Positions 25,801 to 33,672 of a stretch of 64,000 nt of DNA are shown one piece after another. This stretch comes from JADJPO01 sp046330955. GTDB lineage: Bacteria > Actinomycetota > Actinomycetes > Actinomycetales > Kineosporiaceae. Position 1 is the first letter of the stretch; every line of letters begins with the position of its first letter. The notes beneath the pieces were generated by a model. It saw nothing but the letters and a program-made list of their open reading frames with translations. It ran no database searches and was not told where the DNA came from. Both the position numbers and the translations under genes were made by a program. Where the stretch lies: assembly GCA_046330955.1 (NCBI GenBank), contig JAXLRT010000013.1:1-64000 (forward strand). Reading direction: 5' to 3'.

Positions 25801-26437
25801 GATCATCGATCTGGGAGCCCTGGGGCCCGAGGCCACGTCACGGCTGATCCTCAGCCCGTGGCAGAACACCGGAGGTACTCACGAGTCCTCGGGTCACGAG
25901 CTGCAGTTCGCCGACGACGCCCTGCTGGCCATCGTGCACGAGTCCGGGCAACACCCCTACTTCGTTCAGATGCTCTGCAGCTACATCGTCTACCACGCCA
26001 ACAGATTCCGGACGAACTTCATCCAGCACCGCACGGTCATGAAGGTCATCGAGGAAATCGTGGTCACCGAGCCCAAGGCCCGCCAGTACCTGAACTACCT
26101 GTGGGGGGCGGCCGGCCCCCTGGGCAAGGCCATCCTGCTGGAACTGTTGCGAGACCCGGAGGCCGTGGGCGCCGATGCGCTCCGGCTGGCGGTGAACCGC
26201 CGCCTTGCGCGAGATGATCTCCTGGACCTGCCGGTGACCTCCCCCGAGGCCTACGAGGCGAGCCTGCAGCAGCTGATCGACGTCTCGGCAGTACGTGAAC
26301 TCCCCCACGTCGCCTACCAGTTCGCCGTGCCGCTGCTGCGTCGATTGGTGTTGCGCCGCAGCGAACACGAAGACCTCGACCGGTCGGTCTCGGATGCCCT
26401 GCGGCACCTGGCCGCCAGAGCGGGCCATCATGGGTGA
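22874..26437 (+). CDS. Large P-loop NTPase (1187 aa) coupled to the hydrogenase-like complex
   Basis: An N-terminal region (about 1-130) and a long helical region (to about 660) are unassigned. A beta-rich CARDB/Ig-like segment follows near 670-750 (VRNVGNAPAHDLEIELSASD). A STAND/AAA-like ATPase domain comes next: entry motif FFGRREEL near 780, Walker A at 806-814 (GARRTGKSS, Lys812) and Walker B with Asp922-Glu923 (LVVLVDEFDIL). A winged-helix-like C-terminus completes it. It starts 12 bp after the preceding gene, and its stop lies inside the next gene (8-bp overlap), so it is translationally coupled to the HyfB-like subunit. Function is unknown; a sensor, assembly factor or gating ATPase would all fit. 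Confidence 0.65.
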   Translation: MVRAYFARVDEVKRLLPRLHLPGLVGVFCSLTGPELLLVYLDRLQAGLADEANRAAGITTHSVTVLDELPGRDLSPYTGPIMAMAAIDLVDPHLVTKGVQFCRLDRILRQAGYVEVVRGTFADLSNRLTALLDDVSDVPQRAAAEVAALATPRRLEQLTPAQRRGLVAYLPDRDLMLRLDGSDVSSVVRALRTEPLRPHEPLIALAEVRPLLEASLPPTDRSRHPIELRTILRRSTLDDALVDTQRDLAQAFHQRWLTRRRPADLRSAYALALESHLVGGDVDDLVAVLPAADFRAFCRTGAGTYLYRRPLGGGDTRGERPIRRVHLGHPEALPGPLTGPIVFSLLPLRRHVTETLPHQGAPRQVEPRQWADLGPVLRLAGRTEILARNAWLLVEDFLESSRERRTAFSVQHEDLLTTMVHCCEILSLTDPWRTRQGRRDEWLLEAYQTVHRVLASLIERSEGTARIYYSALDYWFACSHQGEPEGVRACIESMVRVLERGAPVSPYARPVTPELGEMRRLGRILLDMLHSSTRPVPPEQFTPQLEECIPHMVGRAAEMSHPIELATATFWTALQQCASITEQIHLIEASQIPVTDKTDRLLGQLDRLRDNRHLIFAPEHQARVLGVVFDAALDQGTHMMHALEARVALQIELQTRSIAADTEHGGIVIQVRNVGNAPAHDLEIELSASDALVLREGTFRQSLSTLAAGERRAFRFRIRVVTDDEMLTVSCRVSNLDDHGSPQIWNSEFPLRVTWVDHSAFTTKPNPYFYGPKVHQYQHFFGRREELQEILAHLAGRRPQHVLLRGARRTGKSSLLNMLLAVLGDTAEPRPVRGWFGLPDTWNSALDVTVAVDFDLQGSELAGQNPTPAGFYRAGLEALTGAGLTSEVIDQLREEPMLTAAQFVRGLRSVLSDERRLVVLVDEFDILDRLEDTSFFYGPLRHVISSVQGVTWVVASALGLSHQVRDYESPLFNIFKIIDLGALGPEATSRLILSPWQNTGGTHESSGHELQFADDALLAIVHESGQHPYFVQMLCSYIVYHANRFRTNFIQHRTVMKVIEEIVVTEPKARQYLNYLWGAAGPLGKAILLELLRDPEAVGADALRLAVNRRLARDDLLDLPVTSPEAYEASLQQLIDVSAVRELPHVAYQFAVPLLRRLVLRRSEHEDLDRSVSDALRHLAARAGHHG

Positions 26438-28520
26438 CGCCGCCCTGCTCACCGCCTTGATCTTCCTGGCAGGGGCGTTCGCCGGGCACGGCGCCGCGGC
26501 CACGGGCCGCCTGCTGCGGGTGAGCGCCGATCGTGCGCTGCGCGTCGGCACCGCCCTCTCCCTGGCCATGACCCTGTCCGGCTCGGTGGCGGTCGTCGTC
26601 CGCGGGGTGCGCTTTCTCGCCCGGTGTGGCAGTGACGGCACCGGATGCGCTCCACGCCGGCACACGCTCATCACCGTCGCCACCCTGCTGCCACACGGTC
26701 CGAGGCTGGACCTCGAGCTGCAGCTCGACGCCCTGGCCGCCGTGTTCCTGGTCATGATCGCCCTGCTCGCGGGGCTGATCGCGGTGTACTCCTGGGGGTG
26801 GCTGCGCGCCGATCCCCTGGCCGGCTGGGTGAGCGGCTCGCTCAATCTGTTCGTGCTGGCCATGTTGGCCTCGGTCGCCGTCGGGGTCGGGCTGTGGATG
26901 ATCATCGCCCTGGAGCTCATGACGGTGTTCTCCGCCGATCTGGTCCGCTACCAGGGGCGGCGGGGCGGCGACATCGCCGAGAGCATCACCGCGGTGCGTA
27001 CCTACCTGGTGGTCAACCAGCTGGGCCTGCTGTGCCTGCTGCTCGGGCTGCTGCCGGCGCTCGTCACGCCGGGCAACCGGGTGCTCGGTGGCACCGCCCG
27101 ATCGGCGAGCATCGCCCTGTTACTGATCGGGCTCGGCGCCCGCTGCGGGCTGGCCCCGTTTCACTTCTGGGTGCCCGTTGTTCACCCGCACCTGCCCACG
27201 AACACCCATGCCCTGATGTCTGCCGCGATGCTCAAGATCCCGATCTACCTGATGATCCGGATCCTGTTCGGCCAGGTCCTCGGCCCCGTGCCCCGGTGGT
27301 GGGGAGCGGTCGTGCTGGTGATCGCCGGAGCGACCGGGTTGATCTGCGTTGCCTATGCCATGGTCAGCCACGACCTCAAGACCGCCCTGGCCTATCACAG
27401 CGTCGAGAACGTCGGGATCATCATGATCGGCGTCGGAGCTGCGCTGCTGTTCGGGGGTGCGAGCGAGCCCAGCGGCGTGCACCCACCCGGAGCCGCCGTC
27501 CTGGCCCTGGTTGCGGGGCTCTACCACGTGGTCAACCACTCCCTGTTCAAGAGCCTGCTGTTCCTGGGAACCGGGGCGGTCGAGCGTCTCACCGGCACGG
27601 TAACCCTGAGTCAGCTCGGAGGCATCCTGCGCTCCGCACCCCGGATCGGGTGGCCGTTCCTCGTCGGCGCCCTGGCCATCAGCGGGCTACCACCCCTGAA
27701 CGGTTTCGTCAGCGAGTGGCTGACCTTCCAGGCCCTGTTCGGGGGCGCCGCGCTGCACGAGCAGACCGTCTCCGCCCTGCCCGAACTCACCGCGGTGACC
27801 GTTGCCGTGACCACCCTGGCGATGACCCTCGCCCCCACCGCCACGGCCTTCTTGAAGATGGCCGGTGATTGCCTGCTGGGACCCACCCGCCGGCCCGGTG
27901 ACCCGGCGGCCCGAGCGTGGTCGGTCGAGCTCATGCCGTGCCTGCTCGCCCTGGGGTGCATCCTGTTGGGCCTGCAACCCTGGTTGCTGGTGGGGTGGCT
28001 GCACGCTGCCGCCGTCGGCGTGGTGTCCGAGCCGGGGACGCGTTCGGTCACCGGCGATCCGGCCTCGTTGCAGGTCGCGGTGGCCGGCTACTCGGCGCAC
28101 CTGCCGACCCTGCCGCTGCTGATGCTGTGGCTGGTGCCTGCCGGCCTGTGGCTGATCCTCACCCCCACTCGCTGGACTCGCCGTCCGGTGTGGGTGGGCG
28201 GCACGGCCTTCGACGGCCGGCGCATGCAGTACACCGGCAGCGCGTTCGCCGCCCAGGTGTGGGACCCGATCGCCGGCGAACCAGGTGCTGCCCGGTCCGG
28301 GGTGCTGCCGACAGCCGTCGCCGTGGCCCGGCGTCGGGTGGTCACCGAGCAGGCCAACCGCTTGGTCAACGTGGTGGTGCGCAGCGTCGAACGGGCGAGC
28401 GAGTGGTTCGGCGGACGCGCCCAGAGCGGCGACGTGGGCCAGTACCTGCTCTACATCGCCGTGGCGGTGATGGTGGCCCTGGTGACCGCCATCCTGTACC
28501 CCACCGGGGGTGTGCCGTGA
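26430..28520 (+). CDS. HyfB-like proton-pumping antiporter-type subunit of Ehr/hydrogenase-4-like complex
   Basis: A 696-residue membrane protein with about 16 hydrophobic segments, homologous to HyfB/HycC and NuoL/M/N. The helix-5 glutamate is kept (Glu162 in IALELMTVFS). The helix-7 lysine position carries Arg238 (LGARCGLAPFHFW, where HyfB has AKAGL). The discontinuous-helix segment HALMSAAMLKIPIYLM is present. ATG 26430 lies within the 3' end of the NTPase gene, and the stop overlaps the next start (TGATG). The C-terminal extension (about 590-696) is large, as in HyfB, with a last transmembrane helix that anchors it across the complex. Confidence 0.85.
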   Translation: MGDAALLTALIFLAGAFAGHGAAATGRLLRVSADRALRVGTALSLAMTLSGSVAVVVRGVRFLARCGSDGTGCAPRRHTLITVATLLPHGPRLDLELQLDALAAVFLVMIALLAGLIAVYSWGWLRADPLAGWVSGSLNLFVLAMLASVAVGVGLWMIIALELMTVFSADLVRYQGRRGGDIAESITAVRTYLVVNQLGLLCLLLGLLPALVTPGNRVLGGTARSASIALLLIGLGARCGLAPFHFWVPVVHPHLPTNTHALMSAAMLKIPIYLMIRILFGQVLGPVPRWWGAVVLVIAGATGLICVAYAMVSHDLKTALAYHSVENVGIIMIGVGAALLFGGASEPSGVHPPGAAVLALVAGLYHVVNHSLFKSLLFLGTGAVERLTGTVTLSQLGGILRSAPRIGWPFLVGALAISGLPPLNGFVSEWLTFQALFGGAALHEQTVSALPELTAVTVAVTTLAMTLAPTATAFLKMAGDCLLGPTRRPGDPAARAWSVELMPCLLALGCILLGLQPWLLVGWLHAAAVGVVSEPGTRSVTGDPASLQVAVAGYSAHLPTLPLLMLWLVPAGLWLILTPTRWTRRPVWVGGTAFDGRRMQYTGSAFAAQVWDPIAGEPGAARSGVLPTAVAVARRRVVTEQANRLVNVVVRSVERASEWFGGRAQSGDVGQYLLYIAVAVMVALVTAILYPTGGVP

Positions 28521-29452
28521 TGCGATCCACCTGGCTTCCCTGGCTCGCCGACGCGGCCCAGTGGGTCACCTTCGTCGTCCTCTCACCACTGGTCCTGGGC
28601 TGGTCACGCTGGATCGAGGACCGGATGCAGGGCCGGGCCGGGCCGCGGGTCAGCCAGCCCTATCACGATCTGCGCAAACTCTTCGGCAGCCGGCCCACCC
28701 TTCCCGAGCACGTCTCGACCGTCTTCCTGGCGTCCCCGGTCATCGTGTTCACCTGCGCGCTGCTGCTCGGGGCGGCGCTGCCACCACCCCTGGGCCACGA
28801 CGCCGGCCGGATCGACCTGCTGCTCGCGATCGGGATCACCGGGCTGGCGAAGTTCGCCGTGACGCTGGCCGCGTTCGACTCGGGCTCGCCGATCGCGGTC
28901 ATGAGCAGCGGACGGCAGTGGTTCCTGCACGTCCTGATGGAACCCACCCTGGTGCTGGCGGTGTATTTCGCGGCGATCGCGGGGGTGGTGGGTGGCGCCG
29001 GTGATCGCGCCACGAGCCACACCCCCCTGGACGCCCTGATGGTCGGGGCGGTCGGCGTGGCACTGCTGGCCGAGACCAGTCGCCTGCCGTTCGACCGGCA
29101 CGGCGGCCACCTCGAGTTGACCATGATCGAGGAGGGTCCCGGGCTCGACCACGGCGGCCCGGCCCTGGGCCTGCTCCGGTGGGCGGAGGCCATGCGTCTG
29201 ACCTTCGCCCTGGCCCTGCTCGCGCGGCTGATCACCGGTCCCCTCGTGGGGGCCGGGCACCCGCTGTGGTCGCTGGTGGGATTCGTGTCGGCCCTGCCGC
29301 CGCTGCTGCTGGGGCTGGCCGTGTGGGAGTCGAGTTGGGCCCGGTTACGCCCCCGGTCGGCGCTCACGCTGTTCGCCGGAACCGCCGGGCTGGTGCTGTT
29401 CAGCCTGGTGGCGCTCGCGGTGGCCTCGATCACCCGGACGGGCGCCCCGTGA
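28520..29452 (+). CDS. HyfC/NuoH-like membrane subunit
   Basis: A 310-residue protein with about eight transmembrane segments, homologous to HyfC/HycD and complex I NuoH, which anchors the soluble arm. Conserved loops are visible: GRAGPRVSQPYHDLRKLF near the N-terminus and ETSRLPFDRHGGHLELTMIEE centrally. These acidic loops line the site where redox energy enters the membrane arm. ATG 28520 overlaps the HyfB-like stop, and the stop overlaps the HyfE-like GTG, so all three are translationally coupled. Keeping the E-rich loop contrasts with loss of cofactor ligands in the soluble subunits. Confidence 0.85.
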   Translation: MRSTWLPWLADAAQWVTFVVLSPLVLGWSRWIEDRMQGRAGPRVSQPYHDLRKLFGSRPTLPEHVSTVFLASPVIVFTCALLLGAALPPPLGHDAGRIDLLLAIGITGLAKFAVTLAAFDSGSPIAVMSSGRQWFLHVLMEPTLVLAVYFAAIAGVVGGAGDRATSHTPLDALMVGAVGVALLAETSRLPFDRHGGHLELTMIEEGPGLDHGGPALGLLRWAEAMRLTFALALLARLITGPLVGAGHPLWSLVGFVSALPPLLLGLAVWESSWARLRPRSALTLFAGTAGLVLFSLVALAVASITRTGAP

Positions 29453-30243
29453 GCCCCCACCCCGTCGCGGCGACGTCGACGGCCGCGGGCGCCCAGTCGG
29501 TGCTGGTGTTGCTGATCTACCTCATCGTCGTTCTGGCACTGGGGATCTCGGCCTCCAGCACCTTGCGCCAGATGGTCTCGCTCTACCGCCTGCAAGCCAG
29601 CCTGTTGACCGTCGTCGTGGTGGTGCAAGGGTTGGGTGAGCCGATCCTGCTGGTGTTGGCACCGGTGCCGGCGACGCTCGCGGTGATCGCCCCGCCGTTG
29701 CTGGCGCGCGCCTCACTGGCCGCCCCCAGCTCGCGCGACGGTCGATCGTTGCCCGCGCGGCCCATGGCGTTGGTACGGGTGACCCGCGCGAGCCTGAACG
29801 CCTCACGCCTCCAGGCCGAGTCGATCTGGTTGCGCCACGGGGCATCTCGGCTGCGCGGAGCGGTGGCTGCCGGGGTCGACGTGGCGATCCTCGCCACCGC
29901 CGTCCTGGTCGCCGGACGCTTCCCGACGGCGACCCCGTCCGGCTCGGTGGTGACCGGGCATCAGGCCTATGTCACCGTGGCCCTCGCGCTCGTGGCCCAG
30001 GGCCTGTTCACCATGATCAACAAGCGGGACGTCATCGCCCAGATCGTGGGGCTGTTGGTGATCGACCACGGTCTGCTGACGGCGGCCGTCCTGCTCGCCC
30101 CGTCGCAACTCGCACCCACCTTCGTCCTGGCGCTGCTGTTCTACGTTTTGGTGACGCTGACCATCTTGGTGTGGATCCTGCCGGCCCTGAACCGCAGCTC
30201 GCAGAGCATCGAGGTCGGCGACAACACCCTGTTGCGAGGCTGA
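29449..30243 (+). CDS. HyfE/NuoK-like membrane subunit
   Basis: A 264-residue protein with seven or so hydrophobic segments. The C-terminal region (INKRDVIAQIVGLLVIDHG) aligns with the HyfE/NuoK-type helices; a polar, Arg/Ser-rich loop (about residues 85-125) divides the protein. GTG 29449 overlaps the upstream stop as GTGA. HyfE is typically about 215 residues, so this version is slightly long, mainly in the central loop. It would form part of the proton path between the HyfC- and HyfF-like subunits. The HyfF-like gene follows after 3 bp. Confidence 0.75.
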   Translation: MSPHPVAATSTAAGAQSVLVLLIYLIVVLALGISASSTLRQMVSLYRLQASLLTVVVVVQGLGEPILLVLAPVPATLAVIAPPLLARASLAAPSSRDGRSLPARPMALVRVTRASLNASRLQAESIWLRHGASRLRGAVAAGVDVAILATAVLVAGRFPTATPSGSVVTGHQAYVTVALALVAQGLFTMINKRDVIAQIVGLLVIDHGLLTAAVLLAPSQLAPTFVLALLFYVLVTLTILVWILPALNRSSQSIEVGDNTLLRG

Positions 30244-30246
30244 GCG

Positions 30247-31908
30247 ATGGTCACCTCGGCCGTGCTCCCGACGCTGCTGACGCCGCTGGCGGCCGCCGTC
30301 CTGGTCTGGCTTCCCGGGTGGGCACTGCGCGGAACCCGGAACGCGGGGCAACGTTCCCGTCGCGTCGAACGGGCGCAGACCCTGATCACCCTGACCGCAT
30401 CGGCGCTCACCCTCGCGGTCAGCGTCCAGCTGGCGGCCGACGTCCACGCCCAGACCGTGACGTCCCACGACGTCCGGGCGGCGATCAGCGGCGGTCTGCT
30501 CGGCTTGGACCTGTTCATCGATGCCCTCAGCAGCTACGTGATCCTCTTGGTGAACATCGTGGCCCTCGCCGCCGCCTGGTTCCTCTCACCCTGGTGGTCG
30601 ACCCATGGACGCCGCGGAACCTCGCGCGACGCGTCGCGGCGGGCGTTGTTCCACTCTCTGTTCCATCTGTTCCACGCCACCATGCTCCTGGTACCGGCGG
30701 TGGCCAACCTGGTGGCGTTGTGGATCGGCATCGAACTCACCACGGTCACCTCCACGGCACTCGTGGCCCTCGGTCGCAGCCGAGCCAGCCTCGAAGCCGC
30801 CTGGAAGTACATCGTGATCACGTCGACCGGCATCGTGTTCGCGCTGTTGGCCACCGTGTTCCTGGCCGCCTCGCAGAACACGGGTACCCCGACCCTGGAC
30901 TGGCCGAGCCTGGTCGGGGCCCACGATGCCCGCCGGCTGCTCGTCGTCCTGGCCTTCTTGTTCGCCATGGTCGGGTACGGCACCAAGGCCGGACTGGCGC
31001 CGATGCACACCTGGCTGCCCGATGCCCACGGCGAGGCGCCGTACCCGGTCAGCGCGCTGCTGTCGGGGGTGCTGCTGAAGTCCGCGCTGTACGCCATCCT
31101 GCGCTTCAAGATGATCACCGATCATGCGCTGCAGGACGGCGGCCGGCTGACCAACCGGATCCTGCTCACGGCCGGCCTGCTCTCGATCGCCTGGGCCGTG
31201 CCCTCGATCGTGCGCCGCAATCGGATCAAGCGAGTGCTGGCCTACCACAGCCTGGAGCACATGGGCATCATCACCCTCGGCCTGGGGGTGGGCGGTACGT
31301 TCGCCACCTTCGGCGCCCTGTTGCACATGCTCAACCACGGCGTCACCAAGTGCTTGATGTTCCTCGCCTATGGCACGGTGCAGGACCACTACGTCGGCAA
31401 CGGGAGCGACCCGCCGGCAACGGGCTCCGACCCGCCGCAGGCGGACGCCGGGCGCGCCGAACCGGATCTGGTCGAGATCGCGCCCCGGGGAGTACTGGCG
31501 GCACTGCCGTGGACCGGACGAATGCTCGCCCTGGGTGGCCTGGCACTGATCGGCGCCCCGCCGTTCAGCATCTTCCTGAGTGAACTGCTCATCCTGTGGG
31601 GGGCCATGGATCACGTACTGAACCGTGCCGGAACGGATCGCGCCGGGTGGATCACGGTGATCGCCGTCCTGGCGTCGTCCATGGTGTTGATCTTCGCTGG
31701 GCTGGTCCGCCACCTGGTACCGGTGCTGCTCGGCACCCCACCGGACGACGTCCGGCGGGAGAGAGCCCGGGTGGTGCTGCCCCTCGCGGCACTGCTCGTG
31801 CTCGCCCTGGGACTGGGCCTGATCGTGATCGATGCCGACTGGTTGCCACTGCGCTCACTCGTGCTGGACGGCACCCAGGTGATCTGCGGGGGTGCACCAT
31901 GTCGTTGA
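30247..31908 (+). CDS. HyfF-like proton-pumping antiporter-type subunit
   Basis: A 553-residue NuoL/M/N-family protein with about 14 transmembrane segments. Residues expected for proton translocation are present: Glu163 in LWIGIELTTVTS and Lys247 in GTKAGLAPMHTWLPDAHG, followed by YPVSALLSGVLLKSALY and LAYHSLEHMG. A hydrophilic insert near 380-415 contains an imperfect PPATGSDPP repeat. ATG 30247 is 3 bp after the HyfE-like stop. Its 3' end overlaps the HyfG-like gene by 10 bp. Unlike the HyfB-like partner, it retains the helix-7 lysine. Confidence 0.88.
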   Translation: MVTSAVLPTLLTPLAAAVLVWLPGWALRGTRNAGQRSRRVERAQTLITLTASALTLAVSVQLAADVHAQTVTSHDVRAAISGGLLGLDLFIDALSSYVILLVNIVALAAAWFLSPWWSTHGRRGTSRDASRRALFHSLFHLFHATMLLVPAVANLVALWIGIELTTVTSTALVALGRSRASLEAAWKYIVITSTGIVFALLATVFLAASQNTGTPTLDWPSLVGAHDARRLLVVLAFLFAMVGYGTKAGLAPMHTWLPDAHGEAPYPVSALLSGVLLKSALYAILRFKMITDHALQDGGRLTNRILLTAGLLSIAWAVPSIVRRNRIKRVLAYHSLEHMGIITLGLGVGGTFATFGALLHMLNHGVTKCLMFLAYGTVQDHYVGNGSDPPATGSDPPQADAGRAEPDLVEIAPRGVLAALPWTGRMLALGGLALIGAPPFSIFLSELLILWGAMDHVLNRAGTDRAGWITVIAVLASSMVLIFAGLVRHLVPVLLGTPPDDVRRERARVVLPLAALLVLALGLGLIVIDADWLPLRSLVLDGTQVICGGAPCR

Positions 31909-33611
31909 CCGGGCGCGACCTCGCCTCGACCGCCGCCGGGGCCCACCCCGTCGACCAGGGCACGCTCCCCGAGGGCGATGCGGACTCCCTACGCCGGCAA
32001 CTGGAATCGGAGTTGCCGGCCTACGGCGAGTGGCTCCACTCCGCGGCCGCCGACGAGTTCCTGGTCCGCGTTCGGCAGGGCCAGCTGACCCGGCTGACGA
32101 CGTTCCTGGCACGACGGGCCTTTCGCCTGGTCACCGTCGTCGGCAACGACGAACGCGAGCTCGAGGATCGTTGCTTCAAGATCTACTATGTGTTCGACCA
32201 TCGCCGTTCACCGCTGGTGATCTCGGCCGAGTACTCGTTGGCGCGCAACTCCTCCGACTACACCTCGATCCGTCGCGATCACCCGGCCGCCGAACCCTTC
32301 GAACGCGAGCTGTTCGACATGCTCGGCCTGCGGCCACGCGGGCGTCCGGCCTCACCCCGAGGATTGCTGCACGATCGGTACCCCCGGGGGCTCCATCCGC
32401 TGCGTCGCGATCCCCTCGGCCCGGATGCCGCGGAGCGGGTGCGGGCACATCTGCAGGCACACGCGGCACCCGAACGTCACCCGATGAGGCAGCCCCGCTC
32501 CTCGGGACCGGCCCGGGCGGGTGTCGTGTTGCCGGTCGGCCCGATTCACGCCGGGGTGATCGAACCCGGCTTGTTCCGGTTCCACGTCGACTCCGAGGCG
32601 ATCGAGGACGTCGACATCGAACTGGGCTTCACTCATCGCGGCATCGAACGGATCTTCCAGACCCACATGCACCTGCTCGACGGCTGGCGTCTGGCCGAGC
32701 AGGTCTCGGGCGATTCGTCGGCGGCACACGCGCTCGCGTACTGCCGGGCAGCCGAGGCGCTCACCGAGGGCGACCCACCCGCGGCAGCCGAGTTGGTGCG
32801 GGTGGTGCTGCTGGAGTTGGAACGGATCGGCAACCACGTCCTGGACGTCGCGACGCTGGCCCAGGACGTCGCCCTGGAACAACCCGCCGCAGGGATCTTC
32901 GTCATCCGCGAGGAGCTACAGCAGTTGCACCGACGGGTCACCGGGCATCGGTTCCTGCGCGGCGCGATCCGCCCTGGCGGGGTTCACCTGCCCAGACCGT
33001 TCGACGTGGACGATCTCCGCCGGACGCTCGAAGCGCAGCTGCGCCGGTTCGCCGACTCGGCCCATTCCATCGTCGCCCGTGCCGGGTTTCGCAGCCGGAC
33101 CATCGGGGTGGGGGTGCTCACGGCCCAGGAAGCCTACGACCTGGGCGCCACCGGGCTGGTCGCGCGCGCCAGCACCCCGCCACCGGAGCAGCGCGAGCCG
33201 GACGAGAGCCGGGCCGGCGATGTCTATGCCCGATGCCTCACCCGGATCGCCGAGGTGGCGCAGTCCCACCGCCGGATCGACGCGTTGCTGGACGCCTGGC
33301 CGTCGGTGGCCCCGCGCAGCGCCTCCGCACTGCGAACTCGACTGCGGGTCCGGCCCGAGAACAACTACACCTTCGCCCTCGGCCGGGCCGACGGATTCCG
33401 GGGGGAGATCGTGTACTGGATCATGCAGGACAAGCTGAACGGCATCTATCGCTGCAAGATCACCGACCCGTCCACGGTCAACTGGCCGGCCCTGCGACGC
33501 TGTCTGCTGCCCCGGACCCTGCCTGACGGCCGCATGCTCGAGACGGTGTTGGGCGACTTCCCCTTGGTGAACAAGAGCTTCAACTTGTCCTACTCGGGCA
33601 ACGACCTGTGA
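31899..33611 (+). CDS. HyfG/HycE-like large subunit lacking all NiFe cysteine ligands
   Basis: A 570-residue fusion of a NuoC-like N-terminus (about 25-165) and a NuoD/hydrogenase-large-subunit-like region (about 200-570), the HycE/HyfG arrangement. The proximal CGIC motif is replaced by SGDS (Ser270, Ser273 in EQVSGDSSAAHALAYC, where HycE has RICGICSAAH). The C-terminal DPCxxC motif is replaced by ETVLGDFPLVNKSFN, with no cysteine in the last 25 residues. A [NiFe] centre therefore cannot be bound in the usual way. ATG 31899 overlaps the upstream gene by 10 bp. The rest of the fold is well conserved (ELGFTHRGIERIF, ELERIGNHVLD), so this looks like a maintained non-hydrogenase member, not a pseudogene. 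Confidence 0.88.
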   Translation: MSLTGRDLASTAAGAHPVDQGTLPEGDADSLRRQLESELPAYGEWLHSAAADEFLVRVRQGQLTRLTTFLARRAFRLVTVVGNDERELEDRCFKIYYVFDHRRSPLVISAEYSLARNSSDYTSIRRDHPAAEPFERELFDMLGLRPRGRPASPRGLLHDRYPRGLHPLRRDPLGPDAAERVRAHLQAHAAPERHPMRQPRSSGPARAGVVLPVGPIHAGVIEPGLFRFHVDSEAIEDVDIELGFTHRGIERIFQTHMHLLDGWRLAEQVSGDSSAAHALAYCRAAEALTEGDPPAAAELVRVVLLELERIGNHVLDVATLAQDVALEQPAAGIFVIREELQQLHRRVTGHRFLRGAIRPGGVHLPRPFDVDDLRRTLEAQLRRFADSAHSIVARAGFRSRTIGVGVLTAQEAYDLGATGLVARASTPPPEQREPDESRAGDVYARCLTRIAEVAQSHRRIDALLDAWPSVAPRSASALRTRLRVRPENNYTFALGRADGFRGEIVYWIMQDKLNGIYRCKITDPSTVNWPALRRCLLPRTLPDGRMLETVLGDFPLVNKSFNLSYSGNDL

Positions 33612-33672
33612 CCCCCTCGGCACGACCGGCGCGCACCCGGCTGTGCCCTACCGTCCACCACTGGAGGCGCTG

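Noticed and set aside
33608..33672. Longer N-terminus for the HyfI-like subunit
   Set aside because: The GTG at 33608 is out of frame with the protein; GTG 33643 is in frame but the ATG at 33673 has a far better Shine-Dalgarno.
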